NCBI RefSeq assembly: GCF_026262505.1 | Contig: NC_067207.1 | Span: 2,922,252-2,986,251, forward strand | DNA: 64,000 nucleotides | Origin: Trichomonas vaginalis G3 | Taxonomy: Eukaryota > Parabasalia > Trichomonadida > Trichomonadidae | Reading direction: 5' to 3' | In this document: piece by piece, positions 1 through 7,724 of the stretch | How positions within the stretch are numbered: position 1 is the stretch's first letter | How the letters are laid out: each line of letters opens with the position of its first letter | Notes under the pieces: model-generated | The model's database searches: none | What the model was told of the DNA's origin: nothing | Seen by the model: only the letters and a program-made list of their open reading frames with translations | Translations under genes and position numbers: made by a program

Positions 1-290
1 ACTACAGAGGCTTGAACTTTTGACATAAATGTTTTAGCTGTTGAATCCATTGAATCTGAAGTTGAAGAAATTATAATTTGGTCATAATATGAGTCATTTC
101 CTAAACGTTCTGTTATGAGAATATGACGAATGAGATTAAATGTTTTACCTGAGCCCATTTTTCCACAATAGAAATATACACCATTTGAACAAAATTCGTA
201 ATCTTTGCTAAAAGGAAGAATGAGTGAAGAATTTAATTTTTCAGAATTTTCATTCATATCTTCATCTACTTCTTTAAATAATCTTTTCAT
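1..290 (-). CDS. Polinton packaging ATPase, N-terminal part
   Basis: The protein begins MKRLFKEVDEDMNEN and soon shows a P-loop, CGKMGSGKTFNLIRH, followed by the strand IIISSTSDS. This is the pattern of the FtsK/HerA-type genome-packaging ATPases of Polintons, adenovirus-like and giant viruses, which pump DNA into the capsid. The gene in the second Polinton has the equivalent APPGSGKTFTYLK and VVICSTS segments. The ATG at 288-290 faces the ATG of the next gene at 307, leaving only 16 bases, so the two are divergently transcribed from a shared AT-rich spacer. The rest of the gene is outside the window. Confidence 0.8.
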   Translation of the reverse strand, partial: MKRLFKEVDEDMNENSEKLNSSLILPFSKDYEFCSNGVYFYCGKMGSGKTFNLIRHILITERLGNDSYYDQIIISSTSDSMDSTAKTFMSKVQASV

Positions 291-306
291 TTTATCCCTA
301 TTAAAA

Positions 307-1176
307 ATGCAAATTAGAAATGTTCAGAACATTACTCCGCAACTTAATGACAAGAGTATTAAAATTTATTACGAACATACATTTTTGACACCAGTTAATA
401 TAAATGAAAATGTTTTAACTTATGAATATCCAAAACATTGGGTAGATTACGCAAGCGGTGAAAAAGCTATTGAAATAAGACAAATTCGAACCATTCCTGC
501 AGGAAGACTAATACAACTCGTTAACTTTAGTGTTGTAAGAGAAGAGAAAAAATATCCATTACAAATTTATTTAGATTTAAGTCCACAAGAAGATATGACA
601 GTTTTCAATGCTAAACTTAAAGAAATGTTGCAAACTCAATTAAATATGGCATTGTATCCAAATGCAGAAGAAATAGAAATATCATATCAATCGGATTCAA
701 ATATACTGCAATTTAAAATTAATTCAAATCTCAAAGATAAAGTAGGATTTTATTTCAATGACGCTGAAACACATTCAAATAGAAACTTTCAAGCTATAAC
801 GTGTCTTAAAGACGACAGTTTATTTCAAAATTTAAGTAAGTTCAGTGCTGAAAAGATAAATATAAACCAACTTGAAGATTTATTACCGGACAACGTGTCA
901 GTCAGTGGTTCAGGACATTTATTAACAAATATAACTTTTGAAGATGTTTGGTCTCGCGAAAGTATGTTATTAAAATCTAGTATTAGCGATTTCGCTGAAA
1001 ATTCTGTTCTTGGTTTAACAAACTGTTATTATTCTCCACCAAAGCATTATAGTATAACAAATTATGTAAATAAATTTACATTAAAGCTTTTTGAGCCATC
1101 TTCGAAGAATGTTGTAATACTACCAAACGACTTGAAAGATACAATACTTATTGAAATGATATTAATAGCATTCTAA
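307..1176 (+). CDS. Polinton virion-type protein, relative of 14945-15805
   Basis: This protein of 289 residues has no catalytic motif. The segment LTYEYPKHWVDYASGEKAIE aligns with YRFDYPIRWLQSPSDAKAIG of the 286-residue protein at 14945-15805. Both then show a long strand-rich middle and end in an apolar stretch after an FEPSS/YEPPS segment. Length and mainly beta character suit a capsid-associated protein of Polintons, but that is inference. The ATG at 307 was chosen over upstream in-frame codons because the upstream DNA codes for the divergent ATPase on the other strand. It is followed closely by four more genes in the same direction. Confidence 0.65.
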   Translation: MQIRNVQNITPQLNDKSIKIYYEHTFLTPVNINENVLTYEYPKHWVDYASGEKAIEIRQIRTIPAGRLIQLVNFSVVREEKKYPLQIYLDLSPQEDMTVFNAKLKEMLQTQLNMALYPNAEEIEISYQSDSNILQFKINSNLKDKVGFYFNDAETHSNRNFQAITCLKDDSLFQNLSKFSAEKININQLEDLLPDNVSVSGSGHLLTNITFEDVWSRESMLLKSSISDFAENSVLGLTNCYYSPPKHYSITNYVNKFTLKLFEPSSKNVVILPNDLKDTILIEMILIAF

Positions 1177-1194
1177 AGTTTTAAAATATAATAA

Positions 1195-1677
1195 ATGAGT
1201 TCGACTACTCCAAGTAGTTGGGGAACACCATTTAACTCGCGTGAAAGTTCTCGTCAAGCTTCTCCAATTTTTAAACCAGGTCCTGAACTTCCTTACACTG
1301 GTCCTGCTGAAGCACTTTTGAGAAATACACCACCAAGAGTTCCTACACCATTAAATCCATATTCTTCACCTCGTTTAAGTCCCATTGTTCCTGTTAAAAG
1401 TAAAGGTGTCTTGGATTATATTAAGAGTGCTTGGAACCGTCCTTATACAAAATATCTTATTCCTTTAGGTGTTTTAGCTGCATCTTCGGCATTCTTTGCT
1501 TTAAAACATAAGAAACCAAATGTTATTCAAAATACTTCTGTCAAAGAATATAATACTCCTCAAGAAGATAAACCAGCTCCTCAAGAAGAGAAACCAGATG
1601 CTAAAGAATATAAAACAGATTTAAATTATGCAATAAATGAAACACCTAGAAAGAGAAGACGTCAAAGATTTAATTGA
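1195..1677 (+). CDS. Small Polinton membrane protein, proline-rich
   Basis: The protein has 160 residues. The first 80 are rich in Pro and Ser (for example SSPRLSPIVPVKSKG). One apolar segment at about residues 89-104 (KYLIPLGVLAASSAFFALK) could span a membrane. The C-terminal part repeats acidic/proline PQEDKPAPQEEKP units and ends in the basic cluster PRKRRRQRF. The family was not recognised. The start is 18 bases after the stop of the preceding gene, and 1684 follows after 6 bases, so these genes form a tight block. A role in an internal membrane or virion is only a guess. Confidence 0.6.
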   Translation: MSSTTPSSWGTPFNSRESSRQASPIFKPGPELPYTGPAEALLRNTPPRVPTPLNPYSSPRLSPIVPVKSKGVLDYIKSAWNRPYTKYLIPLGVLAASSAFFALKHKKPNVIQNTSVKEYNTPQEDKPAPQEEKPDAKEYKTDLNYAINETPRKRRRQRFN

Positions 1678-1683
1678 ATATAA

Positions 1684-1881
1684 ATGACGTTATTTTTAAA
1701 GGTAGTATATGATGAAATAACTGTTGTAGAAGATGTTAGCAGTTGTTCTGATATTTTGAAGAGAATAGATGAGATAAAGAAAAAGTTCAATAACGAAAAC
1801 ATTAATGTTTCATTGACTTTTTCATCCGAAGAGAACTTTTATGAGATAATGTTAAAGAGAATTGATTTTAACGTAATATAA
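1684..1881 (+). CDS. Small hypothetical Polinton protein
   Basis: An open frame of 65 residues beginning MTLFLKVVYDEITVVEDV, with a central charged helix (ILKRIDEIKKKF). It lies 6 bases after the previous stop and one base before the next ATG, spacing typical of Polinton genes here, which is the main reason to believe it. No domain was recognised. Confidence 0.5.
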   Translation: MTLFLKVVYDEITVVEDVSSCSDILKRIDEIKKKFNNENINVSLTFSSEENFYEIMLKRIDFNVI

Positions 1882-1882
1882 A

Positions 1883-2440
1883 ATGGCAGCAACAACGATG
1901 GCAGCTTTAGGAGCTTTATATAGTGGATATAAAATTGTAGATGGCTTAACTGGTGGAGCTATAACAAATACTTTACGAAAAAACACTGGTATGATGGTTG
2001 GAGCAGCAGTAAAACATCTTAAGTCGGAAAAATTGAAGAAGTTAGGTAATTTTGCTGCAGACCAATCCAGCAACCTTCTTGGAGACAGCAATCCAATTAC
2101 AAAGAATTTACATGACTTCAGTGGTCAACTGAATGGAGAAAAATTTAATTTAAATCCTATTGTCAAAGAAAAGAAACCAGAACCAGAACCTGTAAAACAA
2201 CCAGAACCTGTAAAACAGCAACCAGTACAGCAACAAACTGTGGTAATGCCTCCATATGCAGGTTATGGAATGTATAACATGCCTTTTGAACCATTTGACC
2301 CAAAGATTGGAGGTTCTAATTGGTACCATTATGGTAAAGGCAGAAAAGCAGCTAAAAAAGAATATGAAGAAAAGATGGCGGCAAAGGAGAAGAAGAAAGA
2401 ACAACAAAAGAATAAGAAGAAAAGAGTTATGAAAGAATAA
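1883..2440 (+). CDS. Polinton protein with apolar N-terminus and basic tail
   Basis: The 185-residue protein starts with a small-residue apolar region (MAATTMAALGALYSGYKIVDG), followed by an amphipathic part up to about residue 80. A P/E/K/Q-rich linker with repeats of PEPVKQ and a strongly basic, coiled end (KKEYEEKMAAKEKKKEQQK) complete it. Polinton and adenovirus minor capsid proteins of the pVI type also combine an apolar, membrane-active N-terminus with a basic tail, so a minor virion protein is possible. The homology itself cannot be shown by eye. The ORF is complete. Confidence 0.55.
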   Translation: MAATTMAALGALYSGYKIVDGLTGGAITNTLRKNTGMMVGAAVKHLKSEKLKKLGNFAADQSSNLLGDSNPITKNLHDFSGQLNGEKFNLNPIVKEKKPEPEPVKQPEPVKQQPVQQQTVVMPPYAGYGMYNMPFEPFDPKIGGSNWYHYGKGRKAAKKEYEEKMAAKEKKKEQQKNKKKRVMKE

Positions 2441-2480
2441 AGAAGATTTTTAAATAAATAAATATTTTTGCCAAATAGAA

Positions 2481-2711
2481 ATGTCAGGAAAAATTACTGA
2501 AGCTATGAAACAAAAGTTTTTAGTTGAATATATTAAATCTGGAACTGTTCCCGAAGGTTTTTACGTACATCAAATGAAAGATGGTAGAATTCAATTTAGA
2601 AAAATTAAAAAATAATTAGATAAGGAAGGTATATTAAGAAAAATTAAATTGCATGAAGACAATATTGCTGAATTGAAGAAGAAGTTAGAACAATTCGACG
2701 CCGAAGAATAA
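2481..2711 (+). pseudogene. Remnant of a small Polinton coiled-coil gene
   Basis: An ATG at 2481, preceded by the T-rich leader seen before other Polinton genes, opens a short frame with GFYVHQMKDGRIQFRK, and coding-like sequence for a charged coiled coil continues to 2711. The pattern resembles the middle of the 194-residue protein at 12138-12722 (KVTFHKNGTASISKKK, then a coiled coil). The locus is broken and treated as a fossil. Confidence 0.45.
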
Positions 2712-2740
2712 AATTATAAAATTTATTTTGTAAAATTTAT

Positions 2741-3062
2741 TTTTAAAGTTTATTTTTTCATTGACTGACCGACCGACCGACCTAAGTTTATTTGTAAAGT
2801 TGTCAGAAATATGTTTTAAAATTCATGAAATAAAATAATTTTTAAAATTTATTTTTGGAGGTTATGAAAAAATTTTATAGGTCAATGAATGACTGACTGA
2901 CCGACTGTGTAAACTATTAAAATTGTGACAAAAATGAATTTTGCCATTAATTCTGACATTAGTACTTTACGTGGCAGATAAAATACGTTATTTAAATAAA
3001 AATGCTATGTAAATACTTTACATATCAGAACGATTATTGTAAAGTGTTAAAAACATATGTTG
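2741..3062. other. AT-rich spacer with short GACC/GACT repeats
   Basis: No open frame of note. Two short runs of the tetramers GACC or GACT stand out in otherwise AT-rich DNA at about 2762-2782 and 2889-2905. I see no terminal repeat of the neighbouring Polinton fragment. Confidence 0.5.
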
Positions 3063-3273
3063 TGTTGCATGCTAAGTTCGGTCAACGATAGAAATTGAGT
3101 GGAAATTGATCGTCGAGGAAGTACGATTATGTAAAGAAAAAAATGTTGTGGGATTTTTAATATTATATATTATTTTATAATAAAATTTTTTGAGTCATTT
3201 TAAGAAGCACATATAATTTTTTGAATTTAAAAATTAAAGTAGTGTCAAACGAATTTATCACTTAATTTAATAC

Positions 3274-4743
3274 TGTTTCATATTAAGTTCTGTCAAAATG
3301 TAAGCTATTGAATTTTTTGAGAGGGAAATAATCATCGAGGAAGTAAAAAGTGACGCTTTGGGAAATATTATTAGAAATATGATAATAAATATATTTGGAA
3401 AAAATATGTTTTTTTCAAAAATTGAAATGTTCATAGAATATTTTGAAATATGTAGGGAATTGAATTCGGTAATATATGATAAACAGGATTTTTAAATTTC
3501 AAGGAAAAATAGCTTTTGTGAATACTTTTGAGAACTCTTCTCAAAGATCATGTTTCAAATATATTAAGGAGCCAAAATATTAGAGATGAGTTCACAATCA
3601 AAATTTTCTCACTTTTCTTCCAAATTTACATCCTTACTCACCACTTTCAAGTTTTTCATACATATATCTTACCCATTCATTTGGAATGTTCCATATTAAG
3701 TTCTGTCAAAATGTAAGCTATTCAATTCTATCGTCGGGGAAAGTATCACAAATCTATCAATTTTTTTGTAAAAGTATACAAAAACATATGGTGTTCAATT
3801 AGTTTATAATAATATAAATATTAAGATTATCCAAAATAAGAAAAACTAGGTTTTGAGAACACTTTTGAGATGATAATCAAAATATTTTGATTGAAAAATA
3901 ATATATTATGTATCAGATATAGAATGGATTTTTTCAAATTTAAAAATTCTGAAAAATAAACAGTTTTGTAAAGTAAAAAAATGAACGAAAACTCGAGACC
4001 TCGTATTCCAAATGAATGGGTAAGATATATGTATGAAAAACTTGAAAGTGGTGAGTAAGGATGTAAATTTGGAAGAAAAGTGAGAAAATTTTGATTGTGA
4101 ACTCATCTCTAATATTTTGGCTCCTTAATATATTTGAAACATGATCTTTGAGAAGAGTTCTCAAAAGTATTCACAAAAGCTATTTTTCCTTGAAATTTAA
4201 AAATCCTGTTTATTATATATTACCGAATTCAATTCCCTACAAATTTCAAAATATTCTATGAACATTTCAATTTTTGAAAAAAAAACATATTTTTTCCAAA
4301 TATATTTATTATCATATTTCTAATAATATTTCCTAAAGCGTCACTTTTTACATCCTCGATGATTATTTCCCTCTCAAAAAATTCAATAGCTTACATTTTG
4401 ACAGAACTTAATATGTAACAGGAATACGAGGTCTCGAGTTTTCGTTCATTTTTTTACTTTACAAAACTGTTTATTTTTCAGAATTTTTAAATTTGAAAAA
4501 ATCCATTCTATATCTGATAAATAATATATTATTTTTCAATCAAAATATTTTGATTATCATCTCAAAAGTGTTCTCAAAACCTAGTTTTTCTTATTTTGGA
4601 TAATCTTAATATTTATATTATTACAAACTAATTGAACACCATATGTTTTTGTATACTTTTACAAAAAAATTGATAGATTTGTGATACTTTCCCCGACGAT
4701 AGAATTGAATAGCTTACATTTTGACAGAACTTAATATGGAACA
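3274..4743. mobile_element. Non-autonomous DNA transposon (732 bp) interrupted by its own kind
   Basis: The element starts TGTTTCATATTAAG at 3274 and ends with the inverse, finishing GGAACA, at 4743. It is flanked on both sides by ATAC (3270-3273 and 4744-4747), a 4-bp target duplication. Removing the insert at 3687-4420 and one GGAA leaves 732 bp. TG...CA ends with 4-bp duplications and TGTN tips recall the Ginger group of integrase-related DNA transposons; that family assignment is inference. No coding capacity was seen; short frames at 3528-3716 and 3940-4164 are two strands of the same repeat. Confidence 0.8.
3687..4420. mobile_element. Second copy of the same transposon inserted in inverse orientation
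   Basis: This 734-bp copy is flanked by GGAA at 3683-3686 and 4421-4424. It begins TGTTCCATATTAAG and ends with the inverse, finishing GTAACA. Its sequence is the near-perfect reverse complement of the surrounding 732-bp element, so the whole reads as arm A, arm B, inverse A, inverse B. The few differences (for example one indel in an A-run) suggest the two copies are young relative to each other. Confidence 0.85.
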
Positions 4744-4952
4744 ATACTCAGATTTCTTAAAATTAATGAAAAAAGGTTTTCTGAGAACTTTTGAGAATGG
4801 TTTTCAAATTCCATTATTGAAAATATATAGGTATTGTATGAAATTCAAACTCTATATTTATTAAAATTCTAAATTTTTAATAAAATAACTTTTCAGAGGA
4901 ATATGATTTTGAATGGTTGATTAATAAGTATAAAAATGTCTACGATTTTAAG

Positions 4953-5264
4953 GAGGGAATTGTTCCTTATGAGGTATACATCATAACTATATAACTCATA
5001 AGGAACAATTCCCTCTTGATAGCTGGGAAACTTTCTCTGAATAACTTATCATTTGGAGAAAGTTTCCCAGCTATCTATTAGAAACTAAAGGCTGTGAGGC
5101 ACTAATATATAATCAGTGCCTCATAGCCTTTAGTTTCTTATTAAAACGAGAAAACTTGTTCGAAATGATAAACAATTTCGAACAAGTTTTCTCGTTTTAA
5201 GGAGGGAATTGTTCCTTATGAGGTATACATCATAACTATATACCTCATAAGGAACAATTCCCTC
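4953..5264. repeat. Array of five contiguous hairpins
   Basis: Five inverted repeats follow each other with only 2-4 unpaired bases between them. Stems are 4953-4973/4995-5015 (21 bp), 5018-5037/5056-5075 (20 bp), 5080-5103/5115-5138 (24 bp with one G-T pair), 5142-5166/5175-5199 (25 bp) and 5202-5227/5239-5264 (26 bp). Loops are 8-21 bases. The first and last hairpins are near-identical copies; the middle three are unrelated to each other. If transcribed on either strand the RNA would fold into a chain of short duplexes. No ORF runs through it. Confidence 0.9.
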
Positions 5265-5591
5265 TTGATATCCTGGATATTTTTGAATATATTTTTTTAA
5301 TTAAAGTTCTCAAAAGTATTATCAAAAGTGATTTTTTAAAAATATCTCCAATTAATTAACTAATTAAAAGTATTATATTTTTAAAATTAAATAGTTTTTC
5401 AATTTTTTGAAGGAATTGAGATACTTCCCACGACAATAAAATTGAGAGGTTTACATTATGACTGATCTTAGCATGCAACATTGTGGTAACAAGGGGCGTA
5501 GACCCTTGGTACCCAACATATGTATACTAACTTATAGATACATTTTTATTACTGCTTGATCTAAGAAATTTGCTTTCATATTGTAAACAAT

Positions 5592-5787
5592 AGACCTATT
5601 TATAAATAGCAGGGGATTTATAAATATACCCCCTTATTTGGGATTTCCAATTAATTGGAAAAACCGCCCGATTGGAAAAACCGTCGCAATTGGAAATATT
5701 GCGAGATTGGAATTTCCAATCTCTCAATTGGAAATTCCAAATAAGTTTTTATTTGGAAATTCCAATTCATTTGGAAATTATAAATAA
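5592..5787 (+). repeat. Left terminal inverted repeat core of the Polinton
   Basis: This matches the reverse complement of 30885-31080 without visible difference over 196 bases, then the arms diverge. The repeat is built of many short palindromes around TTGGAAA/TTTCCAA, for example TCCAATTAATTGGA and TTGGAAATTCCAA, which look like clustered binding sites for a terminal or replication protein. That role is inference. Confidence 0.9.
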
Positions 5788-5856
5788 AACTTCAATTGTG
5801 AATTAGAAATGGAAATTGGAAATATGCCCTATATTATCTTATAAAAAAAAGGTAGT

Positions 5857-5923
5857 GGGGCTTCCAGGCGCGTTGCGCCCTCTAGCCCCGAAGATGTTTA
5901 GTATAAATGAAGTTTTTATTCGG
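5857..5923 (-). repeat. Single left copy of the 67-bp subterminal unit
   Basis: This is the inverse of the unit repeated four times at 30421-30655. It holds a GC-rich hairpin core, GGCGCAACGCGCC, in AT-rich surroundings. Confidence 0.85.
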
Positions 5924-5930
5924 AAAATTG

Positions 5931-6036
5931 TTAGTCTTCTGGTGTGAATTCGGAGGACTCTTCTTCTTCCTCCATTGCTTCTGGGAAGAAGCCTTCTTCT
6001 GGGTCGAAAACATTATATAATGTGTCGCTTTTCACA
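5931..6036 (-). other. Possible end of an acidic coding remnant
   Basis: Read on the minus strand, an open stretch of about 33 codons encodes an acidic tail (FDPEEGFFPEAMEEEEESSE) and ends at a stop at 5931-5933. There is no convincing start upstream. It may be a remnant of a gene; support is weak. Confidence 0.25.
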
Positions 6037-6110
6037 AATTATATATGTTTTCATGTTTTGTCAGTTTTCTGTCACTTTTCAGGTAAAAACATTTTTATTA
6101 TTATATATAA

Positions 6111-6929
6111 ATGAATTTTACAAAACCACCGTTACCGTTCTTTGGAAATAAGAGTAGATGTAAAGATATTATATTGAGACAACTTAAGAAACTACCGAAT
6201 GGTCTAACATTTGTAGATTTGTTCGGTGGAAGTTTCTATATATCCCATTTATGTCATACAATATTCCCAGACTCAAAGATTATATGCAATGACTTCGACA
6301 ACTATATGGACCGTCTCAAACATATACCAGACACTAACAAAATATTGAAAGAGTTAAAAGAAAAGATATCTATAGGTAAGATGGAACGTATACCATTAGA
6401 TAAGAAAAATATTGTGAGAGAGGTTTTGAAAAAAGCAGAATATATAGACTGGGATAGTATATCTGCTAGACTATTATATAGTGGTGCTATAAGAGTTCAT
6501 GACATTGAAACACTTATGTCAAAAGTTTTATATCTTAACTATACAAATGTTTTCAAAGAGAACATAGAAAAATATATTGAGGGTATAGAGTTTGTGAGAT
6601 GTCATTGGACAGAGTTGTATGAAAAATATAAAGACAAGGAAAATGTTTTCTTTATAGTGGACCCGCCGTTCTATAACACATGGGATTTTCAATACCAAGT
6701 AGACTGGACTTTGAGAGACTCTTTAGAAACTTTAGACGTTATACATAACCATCCATGCTTTTACTTTACATCCGATAAAAGTGGTTTGGAAACCGTTATG
6801 AGATGGTTAGAGGACATACATGACTATGAGTTTAGATATGACAAGATAGAATATGAGAGAGGTCCTATAAACCGGAGAAAGTGTCACAATAAAGAAATTT
6901 TATTAGTAAGTAAATGTGGTTTGAAATAG
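6111..6929 (+). CDS. D12-class adenine-N6 DNA methyltransferase (Dam-like)
   Basis: The 272-residue protein carries the three landmarks of the D12 (Dam/DpnIIA) class: PFFGNKSR at residues 9-16, the S-adenosylmethionine-binding FVDLFGG at 34-40, and the catalytic DPPF at 184-187. Such enzymes move a methyl group to N6 of adenine in duplex DNA, most often in GATC; the target of this one is not known. Length fits a whole catalytic domain. It is the first gene inside the left terminus, preceded by an AT-rich TTTTTATTATT leader, and its end overlaps a small membrane-protein frame. Adenine methylation has been linked to Polinton-derived enzymes in Trichomonas vaginalis. Roles could be marking element DNA or silencing and activating transcription. 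Confidence 0.88.
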   Translation: MNFTKPPLPFFGNKSRCKDIILRQLKKLPNGLTFVDLFGGSFYISHLCHTIFPDSKIICNDFDNYMDRLKHIPDTNKILKELKEKISIGKMERIPLDKKNIVREVLKKAEYIDWDSISARLLYSGAIRVHDIETLMSKVLYLNYTNVFKENIEKYIEGIEFVRCHWTELYEKYKDKENVFFIVDPPFYNTWDFQYQVDWTLRDSLETLDVIHNHPCFYFTSDKSGLETVMRWLEDIHDYEFRYDKIEYERGPINRRKCHNKEILLVSKCGLK

Positions 6930-7045
6930 GACTACTTGTTTTAGGTTTTTTCCATTGTGTCATTTATTTATTTGACGTGGCAGAAAAGTACAGAGAATAT
7001 GAAGATGAACCAATGCCTGCAAATGTTCAGCATATGTACTCGTAA
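6914..7045 (+). CDS. Small membrane protein overlapping the methyltransferase end
   Basis: The 43-residue frame begins MWFEIGLLVLGFFHCVIYLF, a single strong membrane segment, followed by a polar acidic tail ending NVQHMYS. It overlaps the last 16 bases of the methyltransferase gene in another frame. Overlap and composition suggest a real small gene, but no homologue was recognised. Confidence 0.5.
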   Translation: MWFEIGLLVLGFFHCVIYLFDVAEKYREYEDEPMPANVQHMYS

Positions 7046-7068
7046 GAGATATTTTTATCTAATATTAA

Positions 7069-7431
7069 ATGGACGCACAGAACTTAGCGAATGCACAGCA
7101 ACCTGGACAACCAAACCCAGAGAATATTCCAAATGAAGTTAGAATACAAACTGCAATGGCAAACTATGGTCAAGTGCCAACAGATGTACAAATGCAAACT
7201 GCCATGTCAAATGACGCTGCGTTAGGTTTGCCACCATGGTATGCAAATATGAGATGGAAAGAGTTTTATACAAACCCTGAAGTGGGATATAAACAACTTT
7301 ATGCAGATGACGCGAACACAGGGGTTGACCCAGAATATGTTTTCTACCAGAGGAGAAACAGAATGTATGAGCTCCAGTTAAAGAATGCTATGGAACTCAA
7401 CAGGAAACGTAAGAGACTAGGCGGACATTAG
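7069..7431 (+). CDS. Hypothetical Polinton protein, 120 residues
   Basis: The N-terminal half is rich in N, Q and P and contains an internal duplication: NEVRIQTAMANYGQVP and TDVQMQTAMSNDAALG. The C-terminal half is aromatic and charged and ends in a basic cluster (MELNRKRKRLGGH). The start is set by the ATATTTTTA leader 15-20 bases upstream, as in other genes of the element. No family was recognised; a small DNA-associated or virion protein is conceivable because of the basic end. Confidence 0.6.
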   Translation: MDAQNLANAQQPGQPNPENIPNEVRIQTAMANYGQVPTDVQMQTAMSNDAALGLPPWYANMRWKEFYTNPEVGYKQLYADDANTGVDPEYVFYQRRNRMYELQLKNAMELNRKRKRLGGH

Positions 7432-7449
7432 ATTTTTACATATAGTAAA

Positions 7450-7694
7450 ATGGGTTTCTTCAGTAGTATTGGAAAACTTCTTTCGAAATGTTGGAAGAGG
7501 TATATGGAATGGAATAAAATCTGTCGGAAGAGGAGTATGGAACGGTGTCAAAAATATTGGTAAAAAGAGTAGGTCAGTTTGTTGGTATTATACCTAAAGA
7601 CCCTGAACCAGAAGAACAAGCTCCTGTTATACAACAGCCTGAACCTGCACCACAGTCTAGTTGGCAACCAAATCCAACACCTCAACCGTATTAA
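7450..7694 (+). pseudogene. Remnant of a small Polinton virion-type gene
   Basis: An ATG after an ATTTTTACATATAGTAAA leader opens MGFFSSIGKLLSKC, similar in style to the start of the gene at 11546 (MGLFGALAGVASRF). Coding-like Gly/Lys-rich and then P/Q/E-rich sequence continues to 7694. The locus is broken and treated as a fossil. The glycine after the first Met would suit N-myristoylation. Confidence 0.45.
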
Positions 7695-7724
7695 AAAATT
7701 ATATTTTTACCGTTCGATAGTAGT

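Larger units (their letters stand above)
1..2740. mobile_element. Polinton/Maverick fragment, left part outside the window
   Basis: Six adjacent compact genes of virus-like type lie here: the start of a packaging ATPase on the minus strand, then five plus-strand genes. The ATPase has the same Walker A style as the ATPase of the second Polinton (20039-20913), and the gene at 307-1176 is a diverged relative of the one at 14945-15805. Gene content and sequence differ from the second element, so this is another lineage. No terminal repeat was recognised; the coding part stops near 2711 and AT-rich DNA and nested transposons follow. It is a fossil, cut by the window edge, with at least one broken gene. 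The right limit is approximate. Confidence 0.8.
3063..5480. mobile_element. Older DNA transposon relative hosting nested copies and hairpins
   Basis: The ends TGTTGCATGCTAAG at 3063 and its inverse ending at 5480 share the consensus TGTTNCATRYTAAG with the four ends of the nested elements inside, and the next 40 bases also resemble them in both arms. Flanks share TTG, so a short target duplication is possible but not clear. About 0.95 kb belongs to this element itself; the rest is the nested pair at 3274-4743. There is no transposase frame, so it is non-autonomous. The arms are more diverged than those of the inner copies, which fits an older insertion. Confidence 0.6.

Noticed and set aside
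3528-4164. Mirror-image frames at 3528-3716 and 3940-4164 as genes
   Set aside because: They encode the same peptide because they are the two inverted copies of one repeat; there is no other sign of coding.
4953-5264. Hairpin chain as rho-independent terminators
   Set aside because: This is eukaryotic DNA, no T-run follows the stems and no gene ends nearby.
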